Assembly (NCBI GenBank): GCA_943735955.1
Contig: OX030955.1
Span: 3,939,835 to 4,003,834 of the forward strand
Direction: 5' to 3'
From: Piscicola geometra
Taxonomy: Eukaryota > Annelida > Clitellata > Hirudinida > Piscicolidae
Length of the DNA: 64,000 nt
Position 1 is the first letter of the stretch. Every line of letters starts with the position of its first letter. This document shows positions 35,215-48,365 of this stretch, in pieces. The position numbers and the translations under genes are program-made. Under the pieces are notes generated by a model. That model was not told where the DNA came from. It saw only the letters and a program-made list of their open reading frames with translations, and did not search any database.

Positions 35215-37698
35215 TCAAGGCTTGACCGCCTCCGCCTCAGTGCCCTCTGCATCCTCTCCTCCCACCTTCTTGTCCTCGTCACCTTCAGGGATAGCGCCAG
35301 AGTTACTTACACAACTCAAATTGATACTTTAGCAAATCATTCTGACTATTAATGAGAGACAATATCTTGAAAAAAAACAAAGTTTTTGAATAAATACTGA
35401 AAGTAAAATTATTAAGAAGTTCCTAAAATGAAAGGTGAGGCAAGGGTCGAAAAAGATCACCTTGGAGGTCGGAGGTCCACAGGGTGAGGTTGTCTCTGAG
35501 GAGTTGCATGATGAGGGTGGAGTCCTTGTAGCTCTCCTCATTGAGCGTGTCAAGCTCCGCGATCGCCTCGTCAAAGGCCTTCTTCGCCAACTGGCACGCC
35601 TTCTCAGGACTGTTGAAGATCTCGTAGTAGAAGACCGAGAAGTTGAGAGCCAGACCGAGTCTGATGGGATGCGTGGTGGTCAACTCACTGGCAGCGAATG
35701 CACTCGCGTCGTTGTAGGCAGCCAGACTGTTGTCAGATGCCTCTTTCTTGTTGGCGCCAGTCTCAAACTCTGCCAAGTATCTGTAGTAGTCTCCCTTCCT
35801 GCAATGCAACAGTGTTGTAATAATTACATAATAATAATAATTATTATTCATAGCACTAGTAGTAATAATAATAGCAGCCTTTTTCTCATCTACCCTCACA
35901 GCCACACTGATGCCTCTCAACATGCAACAAGCACCCATGAATAAGCAATGGACAAACGGCACGTACATCTTGTTGTAGAAGACCTTTGACTCTCCCGACT
36001 TGGCAGACGGAATGAGGTGGTCGGTGAGCACTTTCAAGACGTCGTCACAGATGTCCTTCAGCTCCTTCTCCACCTGTCAAGAAATCTCCATGTAAGACCC
36101 TGATTCAACAGAAAGGCTGTTAAGAAGGCTTGAAGGAGATATCATAGCAAAAATTCATTTTTAAATAGGTAGAGTTTAAATGAGTCAAAAGCATTCTGAC
36201 AAATGGCTAATAATATGCCATGATGACTCATCGTGATGCACTGTACAGACATCAATCAATGAACAATCAGCACTGATTAATTCATTGGAGAAGGCTCTTG
36301 AGACAAGAGTCTAATTGCACAGTTACAAGACTTGCATGTCAACAGATATAGTTCACATACTAATATAGCCACTTAGTTTTAGTAGTTTTGAGAGAATTCA
36401 ATTGAAGAATTCACAAAGAGAGCACAAGAGCCTCATGGTGTAGCAAAGAGAGCGAATCAGCATGTGATGCAGATCTCAAGTTAAGAGTGCTGTTCAAGAA
36501 ATACTACTCCCATGTAGTACTGCAGAACAGCTAAAAGTGCATCAATTGCTTTCTAAGAGGTAAATTTTTCTTCAGTAACAATAATTAAGTGCATATAAAT
36601 TGTTAAATTGTGCACTATGGAAAATTCTCCTCTGAAATAGTTGTTAACTGGCTTAGAATTTAAGATATCTTGTTGAAAGTTTTTAAAATTGGAATGCATT
36701 ATTTTTTTATTTGCAAAAGAAGAATCAGCCATGAGAAAAACTTTTGACAATAAAAAAAGCTGGCAAAACAATACTCTTGAATTTTTCTATAAATCTAAAC
36801 ATTTTATAAATCTTGCTTTCATCATAATTAAATCATTTTTACGAATAGGTTTCCAATTCTTTAGTTAATTTCCTCTATATTTAGTCTGAAAGCACTCACC
36901 TTTTTCCTGTACTCCTGGATAATCTTGGAGTTGGCATCAGAAGCCTCCTCCTTCGCCTCAAGGCTCGAGATGATCCTCCATGAGGCCCTCCTCGCACCGA
37001 TGACATTCTTGTACGCCACCGAGATGAGGTTCCTCTCCTCTACAGTCAACTCCATGTTCAGTGCAGCCACCTTCTTCATGAATTCAACCATTTCTATGTG
37101 GTGAATGTGGATGGATATTTTAAATAAGCATTGAAATATTTAATTAATTTACAAAGATTGTATAAATTCATCTGAGTCATATTTACATTTAATACTGAAG
37201 TTCAAAACCAATTTGCATTCTACACTTATATGTATTAAAAATAAACCTTTAAGATTTAAATTGTTAGCAAAAATTAGAACTTTAATAAAATAAAACATTT
37301 GATAAATATTCACACAAAATATTACATCATTTGCTTAATTTCAATAGAAGAGAAAAATCAAGAAAATTGAATTTTCTCAAAGTTTACTTATATAACCAAT
37401 AAAAACCTTTAATATTTAGATTTTTAATAATAGGATTTTTTAATTTTATAACGGATAAATAATTTTATAATTATTTTAAAGACGGAAATGAGTAATTTTT
37501 TCATTTTAACCCCCATAAATCTAGATTCAACAAAAATAAATATATAAAAATAGCATTTAAAAATATTTATTAACTGTAATGGGTAGGTACTTAAACTGCT
37601 GACTACCCGGTATTTGAAATTAATTAGAACCTACCGTCATATCTTTCAGCTTGTTCAGCCAATTTTGACTTATAAACATTGTCTTCACGATCAGCCAT
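35215..37698 (-). CDS. YWHAE: 14-3-3 protein, epsilon class
   Basis: 14-3-3 proteins are cytosolic dimeric adaptors that bind phosphoserine and phosphothreonine motifs in many signalling partners. Five minus-strand exons, 37635-37698, 36900-37093, 35967-36073, 35461-35798 and 35215-35282, join in phase to 256 residues, the usual length. The start [20 protein letters not shown] and the motif [15 protein letters not shown] place it in the epsilon class. The binding-groove elements are present: the Lys of [11 protein letters not shown]'s helix neighbour, the Arg-Tyr pair in [11 protein letters not shown], and [30 protein letters not shown] sequence appears as [18 protein letters not shown]. The variable acidic tail ([13 protein letters not shown]) is in its own short last exon. 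The gene is intact. Confidence 0.97.
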
Positions 37699-38327
37699 TT
37701 TAAATTTGAAACGATACTTGTAAGCGACAAGGAGAAATTACAAAAACCTCAAGACAAGCGAGAAATTAACAAGCAAGATGGCGTCAGTAAGAAAATTTTC
37801 CTTTGAAAGATCCTTAATAAGAAAATAAAACGAAAATAATATAATTAGTGTAGCGTAATTTTAATTTTTTTAAAACTCTTTTTTTAAATGAAATACTTTT
37901 TATAATGTTTAACTAAAAACTTAAAAAATATGTAAAAAAAACATTTTTTCAAAAAATAGAATAAAATTAATCCAAAAAAAAAAATAAAGTTTTGAACAAG
38001 AGACAAGTTAAAGTAGCTGATGCAACGACTTAACACTATGATGAATATTCCAGAGGAGTGAGGAGTGCAGACAGGGTGGTGTTGGTGAGAAAAGTAAAAA
38101 AGGGTGATAAGCTACAAAAACGTGTCTACAAAGAGAAAAAAAAATTTCTAGAGACTGTGGAGCGATCCGCAATTATGCATGGTCCGGAAACAGTGGCATT
38201 GACTAAAAGATAAGAAGCAGAGCTAAAAGTAGCAAAACTAAGGAGGATTAAGTTTTAGCTAGTGGTTACGAGGTTTGACACGATAAGAAATGATTGCATC
38301 AGAGAAAAGCGCAGTGTTTTTTAAAAA
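37699..38327. other. 14-3-3 upstream region
   Basis: No exon is supported on either strand. The part next to 37698 should contain the 14-3-3 promoter and 5' UTR. Confidence 0.35.
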
Positions 38328-38515
38328 ATAATAATGCGTATTTATAATGCGCCATGGCACGCTACTGAGGCGCCACTCACACGACATAAGTTGTGAAACA
38401 CCGCATCATATACACTCGGTATATGATAGCTCACGGTTGTTTGAACAGGGATTCGAACTGGCGACCTTTAAGTTGCAAGTCCAACGACTTTACCATCTAA
38501 GCCAACCCGATCTTT
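38328..38515 (-). mobile_element. SINE family A copy, most complete
   Basis: Read on the minus strand it has the tRNA-like head (TTGGCTTAGATGGTAAAGTC, then CGCCAGTTCGAATCCCTG), the hairpin ATCATATA-CCGAGTG-TATATGAT, the body GATGCGGTGTTTCACAAC, and the end GGCGCATTATAAATACGC with an ATT tail. It serves as the reference for recognising the split copy at 26625-26975. Confidence 0.88.
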
Positions 38516-38769
38516 TACGTTGATGTTTGACAGCAAAACTTGAGTGACTTCATCTGGGCGCTGACTGGATTAAGAAGCACGGAAGATCAGTTGCTGTCAT
38601 GTGCATGTTTCAGCTTGAACTTGAAATGTCGCTCCCATCAGGAGGATGCACCATGGCTCACCACCATCCAGAGAAGTCAACTTTCTGAAACAAATAGCAA
38701 CAACTACGTCTCACAGTGTATCACAACACATTCAAAAATGTTTTTCGAAGGCTGCAATAGAATGACGCA

Positions 38770-38871
38770 TGGTGATGATGATGATGATGATGATCATGAT
38801 CATGATGATTATGATGATGATGATGATCATGACGATGATGATGATGACGATGATGATGAGGATGACGTATA
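38770..38871. repeat. (GAT)n microsatellite
   Basis: A GATGAT run with CAT and GAC variants. Poly-Asp, poly-Met and poly-Ile frames crossing it are not supported as genes. Confidence 0.93.
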
Positions 38872-40436
38872 AAGCCCTCGACGACCTGAACTCAACGAGA
38901 CGAGAATGTCGCCAGTCGCCTGCTTGCACCCAGTCAGTGTCTTTTTTATTTGTTTGCTTAAATCCCTAAATCATTTACCGAGTTATAAATATTTTCAAAT
39001 ATATTCATTATATATAGGCATTTTTAAATTTTCTCAAAAATTAAATACACGCCATAAATAGATTTTTAAATTATAAGAAACTTTTAGTTTTTTTTACAAA
39101 TTGAGAAATATTAATATTCAAGAAAAGGTCATGAACCCACACAAAAAGCTTATTCTGCATCTTGTGGACATGCCAGAGAGCTTCTATGCTTTGTGTGTGA
39201 GTTTTGGTCGTTTGACCACATAGTTTTCTTTAGGATTAATCGAAGAAAATTTACAAAATTAAAATGTTATTATTTAAAAAAAGTCAAACATATAAATAAA
39301 AATAGGAGCTTAAAGTTTTTGTTTTTTCATTTCAGTCAAACTGTGAAAAAGTAAGGCTTTCCTGTATGACTGGCTTTCTTAGACAAAACAATAAGTCTTA
39401 CTGACTGAGTTAATCGACTGCTGCATACAAAGCAGGAATGTTGGCACGTAATTGCACTGGAGGAGCGTTTGAAGTGATCGTGGTGGGTGTTTCTGATGCA
39501 GGAGGCCTGGGGTCTGAGAACAAATTAAAAAGAAAAACAAAAAGAATTATATCAATAAGGAATAAATAAATAAAAAGAATAATCGTTTGGGTTTACGCCA
39601 CGCAAATAGTACTCGTCGTTGTATTGTATAATGGAATGCACCGAGGTGTCTCGCTAAGGTGCATACCTGAGCCTCGCAGGCCTGAGATAGTCATCTTTTT
39701 GAAGCGCTGAATTGCTCATAAATAAATGTTCTTCAGAGCAGAAGTTATTTTGTAAGTGAAAAGTGATTTCTCCATGCCACCAGCACCTTAACCACTAGTG
39801 AATAGGTTTTTGGAAAGCAGTTGCAAGCAGTTCTTCTCTCAATGTACCAGAAGGAAAGTCTTCAATGTGGAGGGTTGTTCGTGTTCAAAAACTTGTTTTG
39901 AAACAATTAACTCAATTTGTGCGGCTTCTGGCTTAAAGAAGTGGCACTTGGTTACATGTCTGCGCAGATGGAGATGAAGGGAAAGGCATCCAAGCAAAAA
40001 TCCCTTCAAAGATACAAATAAATCGAAACCATAAACCGCACTATAAATATAAAAAAAGAGTTCAATGAAAAGGGGAATACAGACTTTGAATGATTTATGT
40101 TTGTTTGAATGTGTTTGTGAGTGTGATTGTGTATGTGTGTTGCGTGGATGAAGTAAAATGTGTGGATGAATTTATTAAATAAATTTAAATATAAATAGAT
40201 TTTTCAACAAATAATTTTTTAAATTTGTAATTTAAAAAAATCTGCGTACATAGATAGATATATGAAGACCACACTAATGAGGGACAGTGGGCAGATGGGA
40301 AAGTTCAGGTGGAAGCGTTAATGATGGCCTCAAATTGGAGCGGTGACGAAGAAAGGAAACAATTGAAAGGTTTCCTTATCAGTAGGCACAAAGAGGTTCC
40401 TGATGGGTGGATAACAAATGGAATATGCCATTCTGA
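38872..40436. other. Intergenic with a SINE B tail fragment
   Basis: At about 39575-39640 the sequence GTTTGGGTTTACGCCACG followed by ACTCGTCGTTGTATTGTAT matches the 3' tail of SINE family B. The matching 5' part is not visible. Otherwise no gene or RNA is seen. Confidence 0.5.
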
Positions 40437-40860
40437 ATACAATGTATGCTATTTTTTTATACATTGTATGCTATTTTTTTATACATTGTATACCTTTCTG
40501 TATAAAATGTATGCTATTTTGTATTAAATGTATTCTATTTTTTCATACATTGTATACCTTTCTGTATAAAATGTATGCTATTTTGTATTAAATGTATTCT
40601 ATTTTTTCATACATTGTATACTTTTCTGTATTAAATGTATGCTATTTTTTATTAAATGTATGCTATTTTTTATTAAATGTATGCTATTTTGTATAAAATG
40701 TATGCTATTTTGTATAAAATGTATGCTATTTTGTATAAAATGTATGCTAATATGTATGCATTGTATACCTGTCTGTATACAATCTATACCTGCTGTATAC
40801 AATGTATGTCAATCTGTATATAAAGTATGTTTGTCTGTATGCAATGTATGCAATAAATGT
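40437..40860. repeat. Minisatellite of about 21-bp units
   Basis: About twenty units vary around TGTATGCTATTTTGTATAAA. The 21-bp period preserves a frame on both strands, which creates false peptide repeats such as MLFCIKC. Confidence 0.92.
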
Positions 40861-40940
40861 GAATGGGTTTCGACTTTTGAAGCTAGCAACAATTGATAAT
40901 CAACATGATCATATTTCAAAGATGGATGTGGACTTACACT

Positions 40941-41299
<359 letters not shown>

Positions 41300-41544
41300 C
41301 GATAACATCAGTCGTGTGCGGAAGTTGGCCACACAAAGACAGGCAGCCGACACAGGACATTTATAAGCAATTAAGTGGTGCCTCAGATGTTGTGTGTCAG
41401 CTGCAGCAGCGCTCTCCGCCCATATCACCTTTGCTACTACAGTGGAGGTGGACTAGAGGTGGACCTGCTTTGATGGAGTTAACATTTTTCATTCTTTCAC
41501 TTTTTATTATTAAAAACATACCAATATTTTAATTATTCACTTTT

Positions 41545-41841
<297 letters not shown>

Positions 41842-42397
41842 AGTATTTTTTTTTGGTATTTTAAAAAGTTTTACTACTACTTAAGCCGTAAAAACCACTC
41901 TACAGTTCCCCTCCAACCATCCTTAAAATATGTTTCAATTCTACCCAGCAGCGCATGCGTTATGCGCCACACCACCATTGACCTTATTATCCACCAAACA
42001 CGTGTGTTTCGAGCCTGCTTCCTTTCATCTTTGACCTTCCTCCACCACTTCTCCGTATTACGAATCTCTAATTCACCCGCTTCGCGTCCGCTCTGGTCGC
42101 TTACATACTGTATATCATACAGGTGGTTATGTGTCGCATATACAAGGGTGTGTTGATTATGTCATGTAAATATTATGTGTGAGAATAGGGGGAAATTGCT
42201 TTTTTATTAGTATTGAAATTCTTGCCAAGTACAAAATGAATCGGGGGTTTGTAAAGTTAGATTTTGGAAAGATAATTGTTATATTAGAGGCTATAATCAA
42301 AAGATTCGCCTAGTGTTCGATTCGGTATCGAATAGTTGAAATTCACTCGAATGTTTGCATAAAGAACACCATACAACCTTTTTGAGATGAGCCACTG

Positions 42398-42450
42398 CCA
42401 ACCAATTATTGCTAACCAATGGGCGGGAGGAACTGCCAACCAATGACTGA
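42398..42450 (+). promoter_or_regulatory. Candidate promoter cluster: three CCAAT boxes and a GC box
   Basis: Three CCAAT motifs, each preceded by AA or CAA (GCCAACCAAT, GCTAACCAAT, GCCAACCAAT), lie within about 50 bp, with GGGCGGG between the second and third. This is about 0.8 kb upstream of the Sp-like coding start, which itself directly follows an AG that looks like a splice acceptor, so a 5' UTR intron would explain the distance. Inference from motifs only. Confidence 0.4.
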
Positions 42451-43263
42451 AGGGACTGACAATGCGACCACACCCAGAAGTGGCAAACAAAAGAACCTAA
42501 ATGGATTTTTTGTTGCTTTTATTCTTGCAACTTTGGTTGTTTTGCTTGTTGTTGTTCTTTTTGTTGTTTGTAGGGCCATATATTAACAAACGCTTTGAGA
42601 GATTAATGCCGTTCTTGCTGGTTATTCTGCCAACTTTTTAAATCGTCTGCATATGTGAAGTAGTCGTCGAATCCTTTTCATTGAAGTTTTATGGCTGGAG
42701 GAACAGGACTGAAGCAGTGCTCTTAAGGAGGTGAGTGTTAGAGTATGACGGGTTTACTCTGCATTTGTCGTTAGAGAATATTATTTTATTTCTTGCACGG
42801 AAGATAATTATTGCAAAGATGGATTTGTAAGTTTAAAAAGTATGTACCTTTTTTTTCAAACTTTTGATTCTAAAAGATCGATAAGCTTGAAAAAAAATAA
42901 CAGTATCAGTAGTAGTAATAGAAAATGTTAGTATACATTAAAAGCAGTATTTTAATGATAAAAATATTAAGACAATGCTTCGAATTTATCTTCAAGATTA
43001 GCTTTTAAATACTTTATAATTAATAATAATAAAAATAATAAATTAAAAACGATAATAATTATAAATGAATTATTATTTGAAAAAAATATTATTATTATTA
43101 ATGATTAAATCCCTGAATAACATTTTAATGTAGCACAGAAAATATGATATGGTTTAAAAAATAATAATAAGTATGAAAAGTTCTAAATTAAATAATAAAT
43201 ATTATTTTTACGGAAATAGTTAATTTTTCTTTCAACTCAAGCTAAACAATCTTAATCTCCCAG

Positions 43264-45287
43264 ATGGAAAGGAATAGTTATGAAGGATTGTGGAATGTGA
43301 AGTGCGAAAAAACATCCAGTCCTTCATCCTCCACCCATGATTCTTCCTTTTCACCCTACGAATCACCCCTCCTTCCCTTCTCTTCAGTCCCCTTTTATGA
43401 CCCATCACAACCACACTTTTCTCCTTTTCCGTATGCCTTCTCCAACCCGAGCATTCACAAGAACTCCGATCAGCCCAGTTTTAATTCAAACATTTTCAAT
43501 TTGAATGATCCATTTGCACAACAAAAAGACTCTTTTCTCAGCCATTCTTCTCCTTCATGTAGGTCAAGTCCAGCATCCACCAACAACAGTTTCAACAACA
43601 CCGACAACTTTTTCTACAAAAACTTTTCCACCGACACAAACACTTTTTCCAGCCAAGTTCCATTCGTTCCTTCATCACCCTTCTGCCTGGCTCCGATCGC
43701 CCCTCAAGATTCCTTTTTGCTCAAATGCCAACCAACGAACGTCCCTTATTTCTTCCAACTCACCCCTTCTAAGGCAAACACTACCACCGCAAAAAGCCAG
43801 TGTCTCAAAAGTTCGTGTGAATGTCCCAACTGCAAAGAACACTTGAGGCTTACTGGTCAGCAAATATTTAAAAAATTATTAATAGTAGTAGTAGTATTAT
43901 TTTTATGACTATTATCATAACTAGTCAGTTTGTGTTTGCAGTCATTTGTTGTACATTATATTGCACTAGAAGCAATAAAATTTCAATTCATTCAGTCGAA
44001 TACTCATTGCAGACAATCAAACAATATTATAAGAAATAGAGATAAAAAATAAAAATATAAATTAAGATACAAACTAAAATACAAATTATGATATTAGATG
44101 GGACATTGATTAAAATAAAATTTAAGATGAAATTTAAGATACAAAGATATCTTAGATACTCACTCTGAAACAACCAAATCTGCAAAAGTGATGCCAAAGA
44201 CTTTGAAACGGCAAAAAGCTTTAAAGTCATAAAAGCCATATTATCAAAAAGATGTTATTCAAAAAAACATTCTGTTGAAAATTTCTTCAAACTTGAATGC
44301 CTCTGCTCACGAAGACATGGGCGGAGATCCTGTGGGAATCCTGGGGTCCGAACTCTTCCACTTTTTGGTAGTGAAGGGGTCCACCTTGATGATTTGGACG
44401 CCAGGACCCTCCAAGGTTCACCGCCGATGCTGGATAGGACCACCCCCCCAAGACTTACAGCAGACCGCCACCTCTGCACGAAGAGTTTTCATCACTCTGC
44501 TTCACTTACTCCCAATTTGAGATTAAAAAATCTAGTACTCGGTTCCGAAAAACGATTCAACGTAAAGTTAAACCAATTGGACGAACTGAAATCGTTAAAC
44601 TGAAATAGGAATAAAGTGAAACCTATTTATAACTAATTAATTTTGTATTTTCATGTACACGAAAAACTCATCTTTCAAATATAATAATTATGTTCAACGA
44701 AATTAAATTTCAACCACAGGTTCATCGACGACGACATCGACAGCTCACCACAGCCACAACTGCCACATTCCAGGCTGTGGAAAGGTCTACTCCAAGTCCT
44801 CTCACCTCAAAGCCCACCTGCACTGGCATCTCGGAGAAAAACCATTTGCCTGCACCTGGTCTCCATGTGGAAAAAAGTTTTCCAGGTACCTCGAAACACC
44901 ATGTATAATACGCACTTAGTGTTTTAAAGAAATTATGCATTTGCCATATTTACGCACAAGTGTCCAACTTTTCCTATTAGAGGTTTCTTTATTTATGACG
45001 CCATAATTTATTGATTTCTATACTACAATGGAGCCTTGCTACATTTTCATCATTTCCTTGGAAACTAGAATTTATTAGGTTTATGCTTGAATTGTTTTGT
45101 ATTTGTTGAAATTTGAAAAATGTGTACGTTTGAAAGTTTGAAACCCAAAGAACAAGTAATTTAAAACTAGCAACTCAGTATCAATAATAATAATAATAAT
45201 AATATTATTATGCACAGATCAGACGAGCTGCAGAAGCATAAGCGCCAGCACAAGTGGCAAGGGAAGCAAAAGACGCAAAAAAAATGA
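43264..45287 (+). CDS. Sp-family transcription factor with Btd box and only two C2H2 fingers
   Basis: Sp proteins bind GC boxes with three C-terminal zinc fingers preceded by a Buttonhead box. Three exons, 43264-43855, 44720-44885 and 45218-45287, join in phase to 275 residues. The N-terminal two thirds are Ser/Pro/Phe-rich. A Btd box (CECPNC, residues about 188-193) marks it as Sp rather than KLF. Finger 1 is [20 protein letters not shown] with both histidines, and finger 2 is [20 protein letters not shown] with both histidines; the SRSDELQ contact residues match Sp finger 2. Immediately afterwards the protein ends with a short basic tail ([11 protein letters not shown]), and no third finger is found in any frame downstream. 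The coding start follows an acceptor-like AG, so a 5' non-coding exon is likely and an upstream coding exon is possible. Confidence 0.88.
44330..44510. repeat. Unclassified interspersed repeat, copy 1
   Basis: Located in intron 1 of the Sp-like gene. It shares CTTTTTGGTAGTGA, then a GATGCTGG(A/G)TA block, CCCCCCAAG and CAGCAGA(C/T)CGC with sequence at 46690-47010. No coding capacity or tRNA-like head is visible. Confidence 0.6.
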
Positions 45288-46011
45288 AAAAAAGTTATTT
45301 ATCTCTCCATCACTTCTCAAATCTCAAAAGTTGTATAGCAAAATGAACAAGATTTGTTTATAAATATTTTAAAGCCACTAAATTCCTTCCCAACCTCACC
45401 ACATCGCCAATATCATCCAACCTTAACCATGAATAAGATTTGATCATTAAATTAAAACCAGAAACCGATTTTAAGATGTAATGAACACGGAAATTTAAAG
45501 AAAACTCTGTCATGGTGGTCTCTTTGTTCTTTTCATACATAATATTTGTTTTCGGCTCTTATTTTGGGCATAATTTGTTGATCTGTGTTTCGAAAAACTC
45601 GTTTTTCTATGGAAGTCGATGAGAATTCTTTGAAATAATACTTCTACTTTCGGTAATGTGAAAAATGAATTATTATTATGTTTAAAAAAATTATTTTATG
45701 GTGTATTTTATATAAAAATTATAAATATTAAGTTTATGATGCTATCCAGCTCGACTTTGCGACTTTTTGTTGTATAAAATGCATTTATGAATTTCAATTT
45801 GTTTAAATTGAATTTTTCTAACTCTTGTTATTTATGTTATAAACTTATTGTCTGTCTGATCCCCGGCTTCCCAAGCGTATCATCTTCTCTAAATACTACC
45901 ATTTATTTTCCAATATTTGATAAATAAACTGAATTTCTTAATTAATTTTTCAAAAATCATGAAATATGTTCAAGAACCTTTTGCACCATCAAGATTTTGG
46001 TGTTTCTGCGT

Positions 46012-46095
46012 TTATACAATACAATACAATACAACAACGAATATTATTAACGTGGCGTAAACCCGGACGGGCTTCAAGACCACTTGCGTTTGAAT
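46012..46095 (-). mobile_element. SINE family B tail fragment, inverted
   Basis: On the minus strand it reads GAAGCCCGTCCGGGTTTACG, then GCCACGTTAATAATATTCG and a (TTGTA)n tail. This matches the tail of the other family B copies. The 5' half is not recognisable. Confidence 0.6.
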
Positions 46096-46689
46096 TATAG
46101 ATACAAACAATTCCACAAAATTTCGCAAGTATTCGGATACCCACCATCTTCCCTAACTTAAACTCAAAAGTTTTGGACAAGAAGTAATGACCAGATCTCT
46201 ACCGCATCAGAAGTTGTAATCCCAAATAAATCCCTCACGTAACTCCCAAGTTGTTTCAATTATTTGATAAACCTCTTCTAAATCCCCTCAGAGACTTTCC
46301 CAGTGCACCGGCCTGACCCCCTCCTGCTGACAAAGCCTCAGCTTCACACCGCTTGTTAGGTCCCTAACGATTACTCAGTGCAATCTGATCAAAGACGCAA
46401 AATCCAAGAATCTGGTTTGTTATTTTGTTTATGGAATGCAAAAGCAGCGTGAGGTGTGCTTTTGAAAAGAATGAATTAGATATATACACAAACGAAAAAC
46501 ACTATGAACTCTAGTCTGGCGAATATCCCTGAGATCGTTTCATTCCGAACTCTCGACCTCTTCCGATCCTTAAAAAAATAACTCCACCAAAAATTTAAAT
46601 GAGCAATTTATATCGAAAATCCAAATTTAAAGCCTTTACAAGGGTTAACTATTCCATCAAGTATCTGCCATTACCATCGTCAATTTCAT

Positions 46690-47010
46690 GTTATCGCCAC
46701 AGCTTTTTGGTAGTGAGGAAGTCGAACTTAATGTGGACCCCCCCCACTTTTTTCATTGAAAAAATTTTAAAATTTTGTTTTGATACATTGTGAGTATGTG
46801 TAGCTATAGCGAAAGCTGTCTAAAACAAAACTATTCTTTGCTTACTTATTAAAACAAAAGTTTAAAAACGTTTTTCAAGTTGGGGGAAGAAAGTCCGAAC
46901 CACAAAATCCCCCCAGGATCACCCATGCTGGGTATGACCCCCCAAGGTTTGCAGCAGATCGCTGCCCCTGAGGATCGACACCTGGAACAACCTGCCAGCT
47001 TTCATCACTG
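46690..47010. repeat. Unclassified interspersed repeat, copy 2
   Basis: Its left part (CTTTTTGGTAGTGAGGAAGT) and right part (ATGCTGGGTATGACCCCCCA, then TTGCAGCAGATCGCTGCCCC) match copy 1 in the same order, but about 120 bp of unrelated AT-rich DNA separates them. Confidence 0.55.
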
Positions 47011-47077
47011 AAGCTTTCGACTTGGTATCCTTTTAGAAGCGGCAAAAACAGCTAAATTCTAATCAGTACATTATTAT

Positions 47078-47341
47078 TGTTCTTCTTCGTCTTCTTCTTC
47101 TTCTTCTCCTCCTTTTTCTTCTTCTTCTTCTTCTTCTTCTTCTCCTTCTCCTCCTCCTCCTCCTTCTTCTTCTTCTTCTTCTTCTTCTTCTTCTTCTTCT
47201 TCTTTTTCTTCTTCTTCTTCTTCTTCTTCTTCTTCTTCTTCTTCTTCTTCTTCTTCTTCTTCTTCTTCTTCTTCTTCTTCTTCTTCTTCTTCTTCTTCTT
47301 CTTCTTCTTCTTCTTCTTCTTCTTCGTCTTCTTCTTCTTTT
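47078..47341. repeat. (CTT)n microsatellite
   Basis: A pure pyrimidine strand of CTT with some CCT units over about 260 bp. Poly-Phe and poly-Arg frames here are repeat products. Long homopurine-homopyrimidine tracts of this kind can adopt triplex structures. Confidence 0.97.
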
Positions 47342-48224
47342 TATTGGAAATACCATACTCCTTCTAATTTACTGTCTTTTACTTCTTATCCTCATCTTTT
47401 TTTACCACCCGGCGCATTATGGACGAGCGCATGTTTATTTACTAAAATCAGCTGGTGTATGTACGACAGAATAAAAATAACAATAACTAAAGGCGGCCAT
47501 ATTACTTTTATTATTTCGGCAACTATTTGATGCGAGATATATCGTAAAATGAACAATAATTATGGCTTATTTATTTTTAGAAAATTATTATAACCTAAAT
47601 AAAAAAGATAGAAACAATCAAAGTAGAAAAAAACTTCCATCGAAATGATTTTTTGCTCAAACTTGCAGCATATCCTTTGCAGCTTTAACAAATTCAACTC
47701 AGCAATGTTAAATATTTTCACATCATAAAAATCATTTGTAAACGTCATTCAAAAAATAAGTTTTAACCACTTTATTAAACTCAAAATGTTATAAATGAAA
47801 AGTTACAGATATTGTCAAATTGTTAAATGGAAAAGTGTTGCCATAATATTGGTCAGAGAACTAGAAGTCATCAGCATTTTTTACTATGGGGGAAAATGTC
47901 TAATAATTATAGGGTGTTTTATTTTGCCTATCAGCAGTCAGAATATTTATTCTTGAATAATCCTGACATGTTTTTTTAATCTTATTTTTATCAATGTCAG
48001 CTACTAAGATACAAAATGAGTAGTTAAATTAAATTTATAATGAGTTTGAAAAAATGATAAAACAGTGTCATGATGTTGAAAAATTAGACCTATTTCACTG
48101 TCAGAACGAATCTTCTACACATGACTGTTTATGTCTATTATCTATTGAAAATTGACGTATTAGACAATTATTACCTTACTTAGATGACCCTTATTTAACG
48201 ATGTCCATATATTTAAAACTCATC

Positions 48225-48365
48225 ACCTCCTTATTTAACTACTTCTATATCATTATTTACTTTTCGTACGGATCTGAAGACATATCTGTTTAACAAATTC
48301 ATTTACCAGCGCTCTTGAATTTGAGGAAAGAGCGCTATAGAAATTGATTTGATTGATTGATTAGT
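48225..48365 (+). mobile_element. 3' end of a CR1/L2-like LINE (fragment)
   Basis: A short frame reads FRTDLKTYLFNKFIYQRS then stops. That resembles the conserved extreme C-terminus (FRSxLKTHLF) of many LINE reverse transcriptase proteins. It is followed by AGAGCGCTATAGAAATTGAT and a (TTGA)n tail, the typical 3' end of such elements. Only the tail is present, as expected of a 5'-truncated insertion. Confidence 0.65.

Noticed and set aside
40437..40860. CRISPR-like regular array
   Set aside because: Units are contiguous without unique spacers, and the genome is animal. It is a minisatellite.
43505..43846. Second frame overlapping Sp-like exon 1
   Set aside because: A shadow of Ser/Pro-rich coding sequence; the Btd box lies in the other frame.
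45288..47060. Search for the missing third zinc finger of the Sp-like gene
   Set aside because: No CxxC/HxxxH pattern with Sp finger 3 residues was found in any frame, so I left the gene with two fingers.
47063..47367. Poly-Arg and poly-Phe frames
   Set aside because: They are translations of the (CTT)n repeat.
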